From assembly GCA_017557715.1 (NCBI GenBank), contig JAFYYE010000060.1, positions 1 through 7,212 of the forward strand: a stretch of 7,212 nt of DNA, given 5' to 3'. The notes below the pieces were generated by a model that was given only the letters and a program-made list of their open reading frames with translations, did no database searches and was not told the DNA's origin. Below are positions 6,317 to 7,212 of the stretch, piece after piece; positions within the stretch are counted from its first letter, which is position 1; the number at the start of each line of letters is the position of its first letter. The DNA is from Pseudobutyrivibrio sp. GTDB lineage: Bacteria > Bacillota > Clostridia > Lachnospirales > Lachnospiraceae. The position numbers were made by a program, and so were the translations under genes.

Positions 6317-6847
6317 TTACTTTTCTACAACATTATATCTATATGCCCACCACAAAAAATCTGCAAACTCAATTAGCTCTGTACCAATACTAAATATTTT
6401 CTTGCCATCCTTATACGCCAATACAGCGGAATTTTTCTTTTGCTTTACTGTTATTTCCTTAAAAGTATATTCTTTCGTAAAACCAAGCCAATTTCTATAT
6501 GTTATTTGTTCTTTATTAACAGTTATTCTCCAGTTTTTCGTTCTCAACAAACAATACAAACCCAAACATTCAAAACTAAGAAAACCTAGTACTGTAAGAA
6601 TATTCCCAAGTGTAAAACCGGTCCATATACAAGAGAAAAAGCTTCCAATTACCCCTATAGAATATCCCCCCCAACATATGCAACAAATATTCTTAACAAG
6701 CCTAGGCTCTTTAATACAAAAAACACCTGTGTCTACAGCAGATGTATCACGTGACTGATTTTTATCCTTTCTATTAGATATTATAAGTAGAATTGTAACT
6801 ACTAAAACTAAGATAAGTAACGATACTTCAATATAATCAATGTACAT
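6317..6847 (-). CDS. Hypothetical small membrane protein with C-terminal PH-like domain
   Basis: I do not recognise a named family. From the preferred ATG the protein has 176 residues: TM1 at about 8-24, a polar linker to about 50, two further hydrophobic segments at about 55-77 and 82-101, then a beta-rich C-terminal part (104-176) expected in the cytoplasm, with alternating strands and YKDGKK at 145-150. The linker and membrane part are rich in cysteine, including CCIC at 55-58. The C-terminal part aligns with that of the upstream gene product (W.I.V....IT......FTK...F, then YKDGKK), so the two are probably paralogues; the fold looks like small bacterial PH-type domains (inference). An ATG seven codons earlier (6868) would overlap the upstream gene, but AAGAGG lies seven bases before 6847, which decides the start. 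It is much more AT-rich than the ABC and kinase genes. Function unknown. Confidence 0.8.
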   Translation of the reverse strand: MYIDYIEVSLLILVLVVTILLIISNRKDKNQSRDTSAVDTGVFCIKEPRLVKNICCICWGGYSIGVIGSFFSCIWTGFTLGNILTVLGFLSFECLGLYCLLRTKNWRITVNKEQITYRNWLGFTKEYTFKEITVKQKKNSAVLAYKDGKKIFSIGTELIEFADFLWWAYRYNVVEK

Positions 6848-6851
6848 ATTT

Positions 6852-7212
6852 CTACCTCTTGTCATCAATCTTAATGCCTTCTTTTTCTATTCGCTTAAGA
6901 AAGTTATTCTTTCCCTTCATCATTGGATCAATTAAAAAGAATGCCCACTTTTTACCATCTTTATATACTTTTATATAATTATTTTTTGCAATCTCAACCC
7001 TATCTAAATTCGAAAATTCTACATGTTTTGTAAATATAAAACATTTGATAACAGTTATATCATCTCCATCCACTACGATATCCCAAAATCTTGGTGCTGC
7101 ATATAAAAACGATATAAGCGAAAGCGAATAAAATAAAGCAAACAATACAACGGCTACCACCGAAAACTCTTCATCGTAATACACCCATCCTATGAGCAGC
7201 GCAGATGCTAAC
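6852..7212 (-). CDS. Hypothetical membrane protein with PH-like domain, 5' end outside the window
   Basis: Not recognised. The frame stays open to the right edge. The first in-frame candidate start, GTG at 7184, would give 110 residues but has a poor ribosome binding site (AGGA three bases away). Nine more codons upstream, reading LASALLIGW, look like part of a membrane segment, so the real start probably lies beyond the window. Numbered from the GTG, a hydrophobic segment at about 8-30 is followed by a beta-rich domain beginning near Trp34 (WDIVVDGDDIT), with FTK at 51-53, YKDGKK at 74-79 and a basic helical end. With the upstream codons included it has two membrane segments before the domain, as does its downstream neighbour, which supports both the paralogy and the truncation by the window edge. 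Its TAG stop lies four bases before the next gene's ATG, so the two are translationally coupled. Confidence 0.75.
   Translation of the reverse strand, partial: LASALLIGWVYYDEEFSVVAVVLFALFYSLSLISFLYAAPRFWDIVVDGDDITVIKCFIFTKHVEFSNLDRVEIAKNNYIKVYKDGKKWAFFLIDPMMKGKNNFLKRIEKEGIKIDDKR
6855..6860 (-). promoter_or_regulatory. Ribosome binding site that sets the start of the second small membrane-protein gene
   Basis: AAGAGG on the minus strand forms the last two sense codons (Lys-Arg) of the upstream gene and lies seven bases before the ATG at 6847. It argues against the earlier ATG codons at 6868 and 6865, which precede the site itself. Confidence 0.75.

Noticed and set aside
6282..6758. 158-residue plus-strand ORF
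   Set aside because: It lies antisense to the small membrane-protein gene, starts inside the terminator hairpin, and has no ribosome binding site or recognisable motif. The minus frame shows coherent membrane segments and a paralogue.

Overview
The window looks like chromosomal DNA from a low-GC, motile, anaerobic Firmicute, most likely of the Lachnospiraceae (Butyrivibrio, Pseudobutyrivibrio or Roseburia type). This placement is inferred from protein style: a chemoreceptor with a Cache-type sensor, an aspartate kinase of the Bacillus YclM type, an ABC_sub_bind (TrpX-like) transporter with a lipoprotein binding subunit, and strong AGGAGG-like ribosome binding sites. There is no rRNA, tRNA, CRISPR array, transposase, phage gene or recognisable defence system.

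Layout. On the plus strand, 48-1862 encodes a complete methyl-accepting chemotaxis protein. It ends at a strong bidirectional terminator (1901-1940) that separates it from everything else, which lies on the minus strand. Read in the direction of transcription (right to left), the minus strand holds: (a) two small, AT-rich, tightly coupled membrane-protein genes (7212-6852, running off the window edge, then 6847-6317) that look like paralogues and end at a hairpin (6268-6313); (b) a three-gene ABC importer operon of substrate-binding lipoprotein (6185-5148), permease (5123-4173) and ATPase (4180-3380, overlapping the permease by 8 bases); and (c) aspartate kinase (3276-1954). No convincing terminator lies between the ATPase and aspartate kinase genes, so read-through is possible.

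How the genes fit together. The regions upstream of the ABC operon and of aspartate kinase both carry the inverted repeat CTTTAACTT(G/A)(C/T)TAAAG. It is followed at the same distance by a TATG(T/A)T box, and 23 of 30 bases match by hand alignment. This suggests one regulator controls both an amino-acid-type importer and the first enzyme of the aspartate pathway (Lys/Thr/Met/diaminopimelate). The importer may therefore carry an aspartate-family or related amino acid rather than the tryptophan or tyrosine assigned to its better-known relatives; this is inference. No T-box and no lysine riboswitch fit in the available leaders. The other main lead is the pair of paralogous small membrane proteins, each with transmembrane segments followed by a PH-like beta domain carrying YKDGKK. 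I find no strong case for a wholly new system.
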